From: Catonia carolina
Lineage: Eukaryota; Arthropoda; Insecta; Hemiptera; Achilidae
Direction of reading: 5' to 3'
DNA: 64,000 bases
Assembly: GCA_035578175.1 (NCBI GenBank)
Contig: JAQMRL010000003.1
Span: 88,762,469 to 88,826,468 of the forward strand
Shown: piece after piece, positions 34,701-46,766 of the stretch
How positions within the stretch are numbered: position 1 is the stretch's first letter
Layout of the letters: each line of letters opens with the position of its first letter
Notes under the pieces: model-generated
The model's input: the letters and a program-made list of their open reading frames with translations, nothing else
Told to the model about the DNA's origin: nothing
Databases searched by the model: none
Program-made: the position numbers and the translations under genes

Positions 34701-36499
34701 TAAGTATATAACATTGTATTGAAACGTTAAGTTGGTTCAATTTCGAGATAAAGTTCACCGAAATCTGTTCGTAAAACTACTTCTACTAGAAAAAGGAAAT
34801 TTTCACAGATTACTTTCTTTAGATCAACATAAAATTTTGTAGTAGATGCAATATTAAACTTGACAATATTAATATTAATATTAACTTGACAATAAGTCTT
34901 CTACTTACCTATTAGCAGTCGCATAAATTTTGTTCTTCGTTTTCGTATCCTCGGTAAATGAATTTAATTCAATGTTAAATAAGATTCGTATTTAATTTAT
35001 GAAATAATTAACTCCTCCGATATCGTTTCAGCGAATAAATAATTAACCAAAAAACGTATTAATAAATTACTTAAGTGAAATTTGCTTGTTTAATTTTTGT
35101 GATTCCTAGATTACTTTAATCGTGCAAATAAATAGAGTTGAAATTCATATTGTTTCGATCATATTCTTAAATAAATTTAACAAAAGGTTCTAATTTAAGC
35201 GCAGAGTATACTACGATTGGTTTCTAAACAGACAAATGCTTTTAAGGACGTTAAGATTACTACTGAAAATCCTTCTCACTGTTTTACTCAATTCCTGGTA
35301 TTTCAAACATTTTATTCTCTTTCTTCCTGCTCTCAAATTCTCTCCCTTCCTCACCTTCCTCCTTCACATCTCCTATTGATATTCGGTTTTTGTTCATTCA
35401 CAATTGGTTTTAAATTTATTAATATTTAAAAATGCGATACCATATTTTAAATCTTTATAAAATTACTTCTAAAAAATTTATAATATTTGAAGATGTAACC
35501 TGAAAATACTATGCGTTAAAATGATTAATTTTAATTTTTAAATATTAATTGTTTATTATTTTTTCATTTTGGAAAACTCTGGCTGATTTATATTTAAAAT
35601 ATACTTTTAAGATTTAGTCTTGCCAAGTAAGTTTAAATTTTGCATGATATTTAAAGCTACGGTGGCCCGATAAAATTACAGACAAAAGAGCATTTTTATG
35701 TTCTTGAACACCCGTTTTTAATCTAGGCTTAAATGTATTTTGCTAAAATTGCCAGTAAATTACTAAACATTTTTTTAAAAATTTAGTTTAGTGATTGAAA
35801 AACGACTTCATTAGGTACATAAAATTATTTATCTATACATTTATTGGACAACGGTAATCTTAAAAAATCAGATTGTAGAAACATTTGGCGATTAAAATTT
35901 AAAAATATGTAGAGAATTTAGTCTTGATAAATTTAATTCGAATATCAGTGAAAGTTTTCGTATCACTTCATTATTTTTATATTCGGAAAAGTTTCAGAAT
36001 GATTTCGGGTTGAATTATTTTGCTCTTTTGAAGTCGCTTTTCTCAACTAAGTTTAAACTTTGTAGGAAGTTTAAGCTCTAATCAAAGAAACTGAAAATAT
36101 TCTATTATATTTTAGAGAACGCACATTTCTAGTTTCGGTTGGTATAAGTTTACCACTAAACTAACAAAATACTTTAAATAAAATTAGTGGAGAATTTATA
36201 ATTTTATCTGAATAAAAAGCAGAGATAAACATTTTTTATAATTAATGTATAATATTATAAACCAAATACGGCAACAGTGTCAAAATTATTAATTAAATAG
36301 AAACTTTCAAAATACGTCTAATACTAAATGTGGTGGATTATAAAGTTAAATGTTGGTGGCATAAAAAACACTATTACTTTAAGGTTTATTTAGCTTTACT
36401 GAAATACTCTGAGCCCTTTACAAAAATCCAAGCAGAATATGGTGTAGGCAGTATCTGAGAGAATACTCTCTGTTTGATTGCACGAACACTCACTGGTGT
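34701..36499. other. Unassigned AT-rich stretch
   Basis: The 70-codon plus ORF at 35217-35429 is serine/leucine-rich low complexity with no recognisable domain. From about 36400 the sequence may belong to the body of the SINE that follows. Confidence 0.4.
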
Positions 36500-36584
36500 T
36501 TTTCAAGTATTACTGACCGGGAATCGAACGATGAACCGTTGGCGTAGATGCCAGTTGCGTTGGCTACCACACCACGGGCCGGCC
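36500..36584 (-). mobile_element. tRNA-derived SINE head
   Basis: On the minus strand the A-box region GTGGTGTGGTAGCCAACGC and B-box GGTTCATCGTTCGATTCCC are visible, spaced as in a tRNA gene. The body continues toward 36400 but I cannot match its tail to family D. Confidence 0.65.
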
Positions 36585-36769
36585 AGATCTTTGCATAGGC
36601 CTACCAGGTTTTGTTTTTCAAGTTTGCTAATATTTGCTTCCAGGTCAAATTGGTCAAGAGCACAATGTCTAAGGTAGAGAAAGTCCATAACAAAAATGTC
36701 CAGAGGAAAAAAGTCTAACCAATTAAAGTCACAAGTTAGAATGTTCAATTTACATTGATGTCCACTTCT

Positions 36770-36955
36770 CAGATGCCGTCACGCACAAGGGCGCTTCAAT
36801 TACGATTAGTTTTTATCGACTACTATTTGTTACGGTACAGAGTCAGTTGGTTTTAACGTGTAATAATTTCATACCTTAGCCAGTAATCGAACACGGCACC
36901 TTCAGCTTTAAATTAGGCAGTTTAGCCTAGCGCTCTAACCATAGGTCATGGAGGC
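36770..36955 (-). mobile_element. tRNA-derived SINE (family D-like)
   Basis: On the minus strand, GGTTAGAGCGCTAGGCTAAA (A-box region) and AGGTGCCGTGTTCGATTACT (B-box) head a body with ACACGTTAAAACCAACTGAC, close to the corresponding body in the copy at 34523-34700, and a tail GTAGTCGATAAAAACTAATC. Confidence 0.75.
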
Positions 36956-38060
36956 TTAGTCATTTTAATTTTTAAAAAAAACTTGAAAGTATTTTTTCGC
37001 TGTTTTGTCTTTGTAAAAAAACTTTGTTCATTTATTCATAATATAAAAAAATAATCCCATTATTAATATTTTATTTTGGTTTAATAAAACGGCGTGATAT
37101 CACACAAACTTATTAAACATATTGTACCTATAACATTTAAAAAGTACAGTTTATTTTTGGATTTTTATGAATAATTTGATATTGTTAAAATCTGACGGAC
37201 TATTTCCATTTTTGTTGAATATACAAGATTTAATATTTACCGTATTTTAATTTAAACACCTCTTTTGTTAAATTTATATACCTGCATCTAAACATATTTT
37301 ATATTTCAAATATCATCGTGTTAGCCCACGACATTTTTGAGTTCAGGAGTGTGATACAAGTTTATGTGCTAATAAAAATAAGCGATAAATAAAGAAATGT
37401 CTAAAAATATATTAAAAATAAATCTATCTTTTATAACGTTGATACACATTTTTTAGAAAACGAGGTCTATATTTTTATTAAAAAAAACTTTAATTTTCTT
37501 AATTTTAGGAGATGCAAGCTACATCTTGCTGCTTTTGTTGAATAGGTCGCGGGGTCCGTAAAATTTACATATTTTTCAAAAGAGTAGTTTACCATGCTAA
37601 GTATTTACAGTGGTCTGTCGTTTAAAAACGACAGCCACATTATTACACATCCCATTACCGTAAATATAAATGTTTAGGAGGTTAGACGTTTATAACTTAA
37701 CTTACCCTCTGAAAAAATCAACCCTAATGTAATAAAAAAGTTTATTTTTGAAAAAGAAGAAGAAAAAACTGGCCCTATAATCGTTATTACTTTTTGTTGA
37801 ATAAAATGTCTCTATCTTTTATTGTAAACTTATTATTATTATTATTACCTTGTTATTATATTAAAGGTGTTCGAAAAAAATAAAAATTAGTTGTTTGTGT
37901 AGGAGGGTTGTATAAAATTCAACCATGAATCGTTTTATTAAGCAAGTTCTTTGGCATCAGAAGTCGTCCACATATTTTAGGAAGAACTTTGAGATTTGTT
38001 TTTTTATTAAATAGTTAAAAACGATTGTAACATTTATTGTTCTAGCAATATAAAAATTGT
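36956..38060. other. Unassigned stretch with (TTA)n
   Basis: A short (TTA)n microsatellite lies at 37830-37847. Nothing else is recognised. Confidence 0.5.
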
Positions 38061-38454
38061 GTTGTTGATAAGGTTATCAGCCGAAAGGCTGGTTTGAACC
38101 TCTAGAGACTTTACTAAGTAAAACGAGGAGTTAAGTAGTTTATAAATGCCTTCCTTACCGAGTGGAAAAGTATGCTTACCAGCATGCCAGACCCTGTTAA
38201 AAGCATCTACTTTCCACCTTGCAAATGACAACTTAACTTCATTCACCACAGGGTCTGGCTGTATAATGAATTTCATTACTCTCAAAGCAGATAACTCTGA
38301 CTAGTGTCTTTTACACCTTTACCTTTTCTGTCCTTAAACGATTCAGTCATATAATTGGCTGATCATGTGTGATAAGCAACAGAACTTTTTTTTAGCCCTG
38401 GAACAAGCAGATTGAGTGCAAATAATTTTTACACTTCACCTCCCTGTTATGGGG
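38061..38454 (-). mobile_element. SINE-like element family A, copy 2
   Basis: Colinear with the other family A copies from GTTGTTGATAAGG to CCTGTTATGGGG. The minus-strand short ORF (38034-38285) is open and begins MKFIIQPDPVVNEVKLSF, similar in sequence to the ORFs in copies 3 and 4. No convincing target duplication was found. Confidence 0.85.
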
Positions 38455-40299
38455 GTACTGTATAACAATTAGAAAAAGCATTTTCAAGCTAAAACAGTTG
38501 CCTTACGTACCTGCAAAGTTTTATAAAATTAGCACAAACCAGCTCGTAGAACCCCACCCCCCCGCCCTGCACGAGAGAGGAACAGAAAAATTGGGGTGGG
38601 GGTTTACCTTCAGCTCCCTGGAACGAATAATAAACATACGTCACTTCTTTGTAATAGAAATACCAAAATAGATTAATGCACCGAACATTGAAAAGGCAAT
38701 ATATTATAAATTTTAGAGACTTCTAAAAATTGATCAATTTATTCTTGTACCTATTTTAAACTTTAATAATTATATTCAACCAATTTTACTTTACGTTGCC
38801 CTACATAATTGTATAGGGAAAACGGATATACTCTTCATGTCGATCTTTTGAAATGGAGTTAAACATTTTAAAATAATTACTATTGTTTTGTGAGTAAAAG
38901 ATAAGCTGTGCCAATGAAATATAATTTTAATTTATCAAAATCTTATTTTTGTATTTTATTTTTTTGCTAAAAGATTTGGTCTCTGTGCACTCTTCATTGT
39001 ATAGTCCAAATGAAAGAAAGAAACTTAATCCAATTTGAGAAAATCTTGGGTTTACTTAAAATATTAATTTAATCAATGGTAGGAGCTTTGGAAAACGAAA
39101 AGCATACGCGCGCACAGTTATTCAGTACATACACATGGAGGTTGTTTGAGAACAAATTTTTCAGCTTTAGAACATCGTGAACAAGAATGAACGAGGAAGA
39201 TGAAATTGAGATTCAAGAATTTAAAAAATTTTCACCGTCGCTACAATTTTTTTCCCAAATAGTTTTGGAAGGCAATGAATAAATTACTAGATTAAAATAA
39301 ACAAGAGTGTATTTATTTAAACGATAATACTCTGGCAAATTACCAGAAAATAAGTAACTATTACTTTGTATAATGCGCATACAGTAAGGAATCTAAGGTA
39401 GGCTTTAATTCACGAATTACGCTTATATTTCAGATAAGCCTTGGCATCAAAACAGATTTTAACATCTAATGATGTTAATGCCCTCATTATTGTTATCTAA
39501 TCTTATCTCTCTCTTTCTAACATCTCAGTCAATTAGTTAACTCTGAAAGATAAATTTAAGAGTACCTTGACTGGCACTAATAATATTAGGTTTTTGTTAC
39601 AATGAAGGATACGCTTACTCTTTAATTTCATAAATTTCTAAATAAAAACATTTTAGCTCTTAAAAAAAGATCACAGTACGGTAATCTCTTCGCCCTAAAA
39701 CTCTCGTATTACTTTAGATTTGTTTTGTGATGTTATAAAAAAGGAACTAAGAGTAAGCAAATGGTAATGTCACCTCTACATGACCACGCACCTCTTTATA
39801 CAATAATAATTGTGGTAAAAATGCACCAGATTCTTGACGAGAAAACTGATATAGATTCAAACCCAATGTCCACCAAAATTGACCAATCAGAAAACTTTAA
39901 AACGAGACCCCGCAACCGCTAAAAATATGTTTCTTTAGATATGTTTTATTTATTTCCTCCAATCAAAGAACGAGTTGAAACTGGTTCTCTTTGATTGGAT
40001 AATTTATTTTCTTTCATTACTATAAAGGTAGGTGTAATCGGACTAAGTGTGTGTGTGTGTGTTACTGCTTCTGTACTCAGATAAAGAACATCGATAATTA
40101 CGCGAAAAAAATGATCATTGGACGATGCAACGAGACCTCGTATCTGCTAAAACTATGTTTCTTTAGATACATTTATTTATCTTATGTGGATTTTAAATAT
40201 ATTTTTTATCGTAGCACAATGTTTTAATATTTATCTTCGTTTTTTTTTATTTTACGTTCTATCGCTCTGTACATTAATACTAATGCAGATTATGGTAAA
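38455..40299. other. Unassigned stretch with short repeats
   Basis: A C-rich/G-rich inverted pair lies at 38550-38605. A roughly 55-bp direct repeat occurs at about 39902-39958 and 40129-40185 (both with ATGTTTCTTTAGATA). A (GT)8 tract lies at about 40046-40061. No gene is recognised. Confidence 0.45.
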
Positions 40300-40415
40300 T
40301 GATGAAGGGGATAAATGTAAATGATTGATGAAAGAACGCCAGACCTGAACGGGAATTTACGTAGGAATCCGGGACCCTTGGCATAGAAGTCAGTTGCGCC
40401 GATATTTTTGTTGCT
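40300..40415 (-). mobile_element. Candidate SINE of another tRNA-like type
   Basis: On the minus strand CTTCTATGCCAAGGGTCCCGGATTCC reads like anticodon-arm and B-box sequence, and the body ends CCCCTTCATCATTTACC. There is no second copy in the window, so support is limited. Confidence 0.4.
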
Positions 40416-40690
40416 AACATACAACTGCGAAACACGCCAGTAAGTTTCTATAATAGTGTTGTGAAATGAATGGGTCCAGTCCAAACATTTCCTTACATTT
40501 TAAGTCGAAGAACATAAAACCGAGATAGCATTCATTTTTTAAACGCCTTTCAAATTAAAACGAAACCTCGCATTTAACTTTTAAATATTCACATTATAGA
40601 GAAAACTGTCACCTTCAACACACGTGAAAGCTGTTTTTTATTCGGTCTGGACGATGTAATTAGATTACTAAGAAAACAAAAAAAAAACTC

Positions 40691-40971
40691 TTGCTATCAT
40701 CCAACGATTCCAGTCGGAAGTCTTACGGATAATAACAAATGTTCCATGGTATGCGACAAATGATACATTGCATAAGGACTTATGTGTCAATGCCGTGAAA
40801 GAAGAAATTACACAGCTAAGTTCAAAATATCAAGAAAAATTTGCCGATCACCCGAATTTTTTGGCGCTTAATTTACTTGATAATAATAATAGCAAAGACG
40901 TGACGCGACTGAAACGAATAAAATGTTTGACCTTCCGTTTAGATTTACCGACTAACCTACATTTTAAATAA
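40691..40971 (+). CDS. Jockey-like ORF2 C-terminus, open fragment
   Basis: The frame is uninterrupted for about 93 codons and ends at a TAA at 40969-40971. It reads IIQRFQSEVLRIITNVPWYA, then TNDTLHKDLCVNAVKEEITQ, and then a LSSKYQEKFADHPNFLAL block. This is the conserved end of jockey-clade ORF2 (IQRFQSK.LR.I.NAPWYV.N..IH.DL..P.V.EEI, then LHPN.L). It is homologous to the decayed minus copy at 25550-26066 but is much better preserved, so it inserted more recently. RT and endonuclease are missing. It is a 5'-truncated insertion and not a functional gene. Confidence 0.85.
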
Positions 40972-43900
40972 TTGGAGTCCATATCAACATCAACATCATG
41001 TCTATTAATATCATCTTCTTCCTCTACGCATTCTAGTATCACTTTTTGGTTATTAATTTGGTTACCTCTTCTATTAATGTTATTCATCTTTTATCTACAT
41101 ATTTTCAAAAATTATACGTTATCTTTTTTTCGTTTCCGAAGCAATACCATTGGGTATTGTCTTCGTCATGTGAACCCATTCATGCTATTTACTTTGAGTT
41201 TTTGTTTTTTTAAACTGATTGTAAATATTCTCAGATGTTAGAAAAAAAACTTAGCACTTTGCTTCGTACAGCTTTTTTGTCATTTACCAAACATTTTGTT
41301 AAGAGGAGATTACAAGTTCTGACCCTCAGGGACTGATTTTAAGTTGCGTATTAAGAAAAGAAATTTAATAGTAATGGGAAGTACTAAATAAATTAAAAAG
41401 CCACGTGAAATGTTGTAAACAGCGCTAATATATTTTATAGTTTTACCTGAACTTTAACTGTGAACTTTAAAGACAAAAAATGGTAATTGGTGACAATAGT
41501 TGAAGCGAAGCAGAACGTTGCGGTTATTAATAGCTGGTATACTTCGTCTCTTGACGAATTGATGGGTGACGGATTTGTATCTGTCACTCACATCAAATTC
41601 CAAATCCTACTCCAATTCCACATCGTTGATGATGCATATTATGATTATTGCACTCTCTCATCGATGTAGCAACCGGCAACATTAATGGATTGAGTAGACG
41701 AAGTGTGTGGGTTTCAAAATACCAATAGATCCGTGTTATATGTACGTTGCCATAGATACCGAAATACGACCTCTTTCGGTCTAGTTATTTACATTGCGAT
41801 CATCATCATACTATAGGTTACGTTAATTGGACAAAATAGAAATTGTAGATAATTTCTGTTCATTAAAGTTGATGATTTTACAAAAAAAAAACTTATGCAA
41901 TACTATCACATTTTTTAATTACATCTGTAATTTTATACATGAAAAATTTAATTGCTTTTGAAAAAAGTAATTAAGGAATATTAATCAGCTTAAATTTACA
42001 ATTAAAGCCAGTTTTTCTTGGAAAGTAGAACTTTAACATCGTTTGATAATTAAACTAATTTAAGTATAATGCTACTAGTAGTAACTTGAACGATGAAAAT
42101 AATTAAAGTTTATTTGATACTTTTTAAACATCACATAAGAATTGTGCTCTTTTTATGTGAACGTACTAGAACAAGATCCGCTCAAAAGTGGTCAGTAAGA
42201 TAAAATTAGTTTTTATTAATAAATAATGGGAGAGTAGAATAGAGTAATGACTTATCCAAATAAATTTTGTCTTTTTGTTCTTTTATTTATTCGAAAGTTG
42301 ACATTTTTTTTTTTTTTTTGGGAAGGGGAGGGAGATAGGCTAAAATATTATTACATAGGTAGCTACTTTAAAGTTTATTTAATACAAATTGCGTATGCAC
42401 CACCGTAAATTTAATTAGAGTATTAAACTGAACAATTTACAGGCTTATTTTTTTAACTAATTCTAACCTATTTAGATAAAAACATTAAACCTACCTTTAG
42501 CCTACCTTTCGTCTTGCGACTTTGTCAGAAATAACAAGCTAACAAATTGCTTGTGATCAAAGAAATTAGTTTTGATTATAAGTACATCGAGAAAATTATT
42601 TTTTTCTTCTCCTCCTCCTCGTTCTCCTTATCACCTCTTATAGTTGTTACCTCCTGCTTCTTGAACTACCTCCGTGCAGTTGAATCTGAAATGAAACTGA
42701 CCTAATCGACACTCTCCCGAAACCTTGAAACCTTTCGTTGACCAGTCTCCAATCCCAACAAAACAGTTCAAAGCCCTAGAGGACCAAAAGAAATGAGAAC
42801 CACACCGACGATTAGGTGAAGGTTTGTGGGCGAAAAAAATGGTCCGAAAACACGGAGGGAAAATATACACCCACCTAAAGAATACAACCCTGCACCAGAT
42901 TATTGACAGTTGGCTACATTTAAAATATATTTATATTGTCTAATTACCACTATAATGTAACTAATCTTAACTAAGGTGTTTTCCCTCACACCTGTTGGTT
43001 GCGTTTTACCTATAACTGGAAATTATAGTTATTAGAATTACCATGATTTCGATTGTTAAGCTATTTGTACCTTACAACGGTACACGTAGTAAAGCAAAAT
43101 TACAATCTGTACTTTCACACAAAAACAAACATAAGTAAAAAAGTTAATACAGAACGCACAATTTTGATAATAACAAACATTAAAATTCTATACATGTTAA
43201 TGTTACAAATCACATGAACTATTACTACTTTTATTTTGATACTTTCGTAGAACTAACATTATAATTAAGTCTAAAACGAAATTCCTGTCTGTAAATCCAG
43301 TTTCTTGAAAATTTACTCGGTTTCGTTGAAGGGGATCAGCATAAACATTTTAAGAAGGAATTTTTGGTTAGTTTTTACATGATACGGTGAAAACTATGTG
43401 ACCAATTTTACATGGAATGGCCTTCATGCCAAACGAGCAGCTTAATAAATATGAGGATGTAACATTTAATTTTATCAGAACTAATAAAGTACAGTAAATA
43501 CATCACAAATTGCATGTGATCTAATGAAAATATGGTTAAAATTTGTAATAAGGTAATACATTAAAAGTTTTCATTGTGAAAATTGTTTATTTTAATGATA
43601 TACGCCTACAACAAATTTTCCTGTAAATATATATTTTACCGTCTGTCATTGACAAATATTATATAACAGCGTGTAAACAACACTGCTTAAATAAATAAGT
43701 AATCATATTACAATTTTAACAGTGCAGTAATACACTAGGTGGGCTAAGGCTCTCATTTGTGCATTATTTTAAGTTTACTGTTAAATTTTGTTATTTGTTA
43801 ATACAGTATTATAATTATAATAATTATAATACATGTTATAATAATTTTTATTAAGTTTGATGAATTAAATGACACTTCATATACCATGTTTCATTCTTTT

Positions 43901-44597
43901 TCGAGCTCCAGTAAAATATCTATTTCAAAATTTTACTAAAAAAAATGTCAAATTTTTTTAATGTTTTACATGAAGGATCTAATTTATATTTTGAAAAGAT
44001 AAAAAAAGAAGTAAATCCTTTGAGAATATTTATTTACTACTACATGTAGTTGTAGGCCTACATGTCCCAGAAAGTACTCGTACACTAATTATTTTTATAT
44101 AAAACGTTGTACAAATTATTGCTTTGGCGAGGATTATTTTATTATAATTGTTTTTATCTATCAATAAATAATTATTTTTGTAGAACCAGCAAGTGTAGTG
44201 GTCTGTTTCTTTATTACGACCACACTCGTTTAGGTTATGTGGTGGCTGAATATGAGTCATTATATTTTACGACATATCTGTCCACAAATCTGTTGACAGT
44301 GAGCTGCCAGAGAACCTATTTTCTCTGTTTTTTAGCCTACAATTCAGTGACAGCCTGCGCCCACGAAACTGAGAGTTGATAAATGCTTGGATTCCACGAT
44401 TTGACTTAAATTATTTGTTTGAACTACTACATGACATTAAATATAATCACCTTCCTAATTTATCCATTCATTGCGTGTTTTTATCGAAAGTAGAGTTGTA
44501 CATAACCAATAGATTGTGAAAAAAGAAAGTAGAGCTCAATAAGGGTAAAAAGTCATGTAACACACATTTCATTATACTTTATCGCTTTCTCTTTTAC
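40972..44597. other. Long unassigned stretch
   Basis: No gene is recognised. A (T)15 run lies at about 42306-42320. About 42640-42890 is richer in GC and has a 79-codon minus ORF (42631-42870) without recognisable domain; it could be an exon or a mobile-element piece. A plus ORF at 41487-41669 and overlapping ORFs at 40972-41241 look incidental. Confidence 0.4.
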
Positions 44598-44885
44598 TTT
44601 TGTTTGACATTAAAAATATTTTACTGTCCGTATATCTTTTACTTTTAATTTTTGGATTGACGTCAGAAATAAATATCACGTATTTTGTAACTTTCAGTTT
44701 TTGTTTAACGTCAGAAGTATTTTACTTAGTCGTTCATCTTTAACTTTCACTACTTTTTGACGGCAGAAATATTTTACTCTTTTATCTTTCACTTTCACTT
44801 TTTGTTTGACGTAAGAATATTTTACTTTTTATTTTATTTTTATTTCGTTAGGCAATTTGTTTGACATCAGAAACCTTTTATCCTT
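44598..44885. repeat. Degenerate minisatellite, units of about 45-57 bp
   Basis: TTTGTTTGACATTAAAAAT, TTTGGATTGACGTCAGAAAT, TTTGTTTAACGTCAGAAGT, CTTTTTGACGGCAGAAAT, TTTGTTTGACGTAAGAAT and TTTGTTTGACATCAGAAAC occur in order. Most are followed by ATTTTACT and a CTTTnACTTTCA-type stretch. Six diverged head-to-tail units are therefore present. Confidence 0.8.
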
Positions 44886-46137
44886 ACCTTGTAATTTAAA
44901 CAAAATCATATGTTTCTACCAACAATAAGCCAACATTACTGCTTTAAAAAAAACTATATAATTAAATGTTTGATCACTTTAAAAATTATTAAATCTAATG
45001 GAATTCTTTAAAATACACGTGTAGTAGAATTATAAGAGTTATTATTTTAGCAATATCCCCCACATCGAAGAGAAAATGCTAATTTCGTACCAGACTGATA
45101 TGGTGGGATAGAAGACCAGAACAATATCTCCAGACTTAGCCCTCTCCCAAACCAAAATCCTCACTACGTGCTGAGGCTTGATAAAATTTTTGATATATTA
45201 CCTACTTTAAACTATTTTCATTGGTATTATGGAATGTCGTCGTGTATGAACTAATAAACGTTGCTAGTTAATTTTAAATTGCGGCCGATAGTTTACACTC
45301 TATTTAATCAATCTTTGGTAACGCTTTACCGATCGGCACAGTTATAAATAATATAAAGTTAATTGCATAGGTCATCGTTAAATCTAGGAACGCTCCATAG
45401 CTTTTAAGCAAAGCAAAACCCCCAGCAATCCAATTGGAACAGAAATGAAATCCATTAATGATGATTGCTGGGTCATTAAGGTCGTGCAGATAAGGTGCTT
45501 AATTATATCTGGGTGGTGGAAGGGAGGGCAAATAGCACTCAGTTTATCAGATTCTGGTGCCTGGTAGGTGTATAGTACTACACACTGTAATATAGACTGA
45601 GACAGAGAGCATCATATCGGTCTGTCTCACTCCCTCTCCTCGTTCTCTGTACGTGTAACGTTAACGTTATGTATCTTTATAGCTACGTTATACAACCCGC
45701 ATACATATTGGCTTCTATAATATACACACACTAAATAGTTACAATATTCCGATCCATTCTGCTTCTTCCCGCCTGTTGATCGTGCCTGTGCTTACCCTTA
45801 AACAACAGAGTAATTATGATTTTTTCCAAGTACACATGAAATAGGTTCTTGTTACACTATAAATGGAGTCTAGCTTTAACAAGTATTACATAGGCTACCA
45901 AATTTTTTAAAATTTCTGGTCTCCTTCCAAGACCAGGATTAAAAAAGAAAATCATGATAAGTTAAATACGAGTATATTGCAACATTATGCCAGAAATGGA
46001 TGTGGAGAGGTAATTAGGTGAGACCTGGTATTCTATGAAAAGTGTATTATTACTTGACTTGCATGGCAAAGGTGCAGTATAAGTGTCGCTCTTATTGCCA
46101 TTTCATGTAATCCTAAGTGGATTTATTTTTATACAAT
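44886..46137. other. Unassigned stretch before the solo LTR
   Basis: GTAACGTTAACGTTAT near 45655-45670 is palindromic, and CCCAGCAATCC / GATTGCTGGG form a small inverted pair near 45422-45472. No gene is recognised. Confidence 0.4.
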
Positions 46138-46321
46138 TGTCACCGCCACCACTTCTAATAAATCATTTACTGTGTTGCCGGCTTCAGTACTGTTTCCGGC
46201 CTTTGTCGGCGCGGTAGGCCCTTTGACGGCATAGTGACAAACCTTTCGGCTCCCCACCGACAGAGGCCTTCGTCATCAAGGTCGAGCCAGTAGCCGCCTC
46301 CTACCACAGCGCTCTCGGCGA

Positions 46322-46331
46322 CTATATAAAG
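46322..46331 (+). promoter_or_regulatory. TATA box of the solo LTR
   Basis: CTATATAAAG lies in GC-rich sequence about 185 bases into the LTR, the expected place for a U3 promoter, and is the only such motif in the unit. Transcription would be expected to start about 30 bases downstream, near 46355, defining the U3/R border. This is an inference. Confidence 0.65.
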
Positions 46332-46447
46332 AGCACTGCACTGAGCCGAGCGATTCAATTCCGATCAAGACTCCGAGGGATTCACTTCGAACCAGACAGC
46401 AGACAAGACGTCCACCACGGCACACGGCTGCCGGACTCCAGCGAGGA

Positions 46448-46507
46448 CCCCAAAATAGAGAAGATGATGCTTCCACTCCCCAAAATAGAGAAGATGATGC
46501 TTCCACT
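46448..46507 (+). repeat. Perfect 30-bp tandem duplication in the LTR
   Basis: Two adjacent identical 30-base units (46448-46477 and 46478-46507), each beginning CCCCAAAATAG and ending TTCCACT. Their identity suggests recent slippage, or a duplication already present when the LTR inserted. Confidence 0.95.
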
Positions 46508-46746
46508 CGCCGACCCGTCACCGTAAGCCGTCGACCGGACCGTCATCACCCGCTGACGCGAGCGATGCCCACAGCGGTCCCTCGACCGAGCCTTACGCCC
46601 ACCGGATCCGACGAAGACCCATCGACACATTACTGCGAGGGAAGAAGATGACGTCTCCGCTGGACGACGACATGCCGTGTCGCCCAGCTCCTCGACCGCC
46701 ACGACGACTACGACCGACGCCTCTCCAAGACAACCACCGCTTAAAC

Positions 46747-46766
46747 GGCCCTTTTCAGGGCCACCA
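46747..46766 (+). terminator. Histone-type 3' stem-loop in the LTR
   Basis: GGCCCTTTTCAGGGCC is a 6-bp stem with a TTTC tetraloop, and it is followed by ACCA and preceded by AAAC. This matches the metazoan replication-dependent histone mRNA consensus GGYYYTTNTNARRRCC with ACCA after it. It sits 45 bases from the LTR end, where the R/U5 border and 3' processing site are expected. Downstream AACAAATAAGG is only weakly like the purine-rich histone downstream element. Confidence 0.75.

Noticed and set aside
42631..42870. GC-richer 79-codon minus ORF as a host exon
   Set aside because: No recognisable family and no convincing splice-site pair; left as unassigned.
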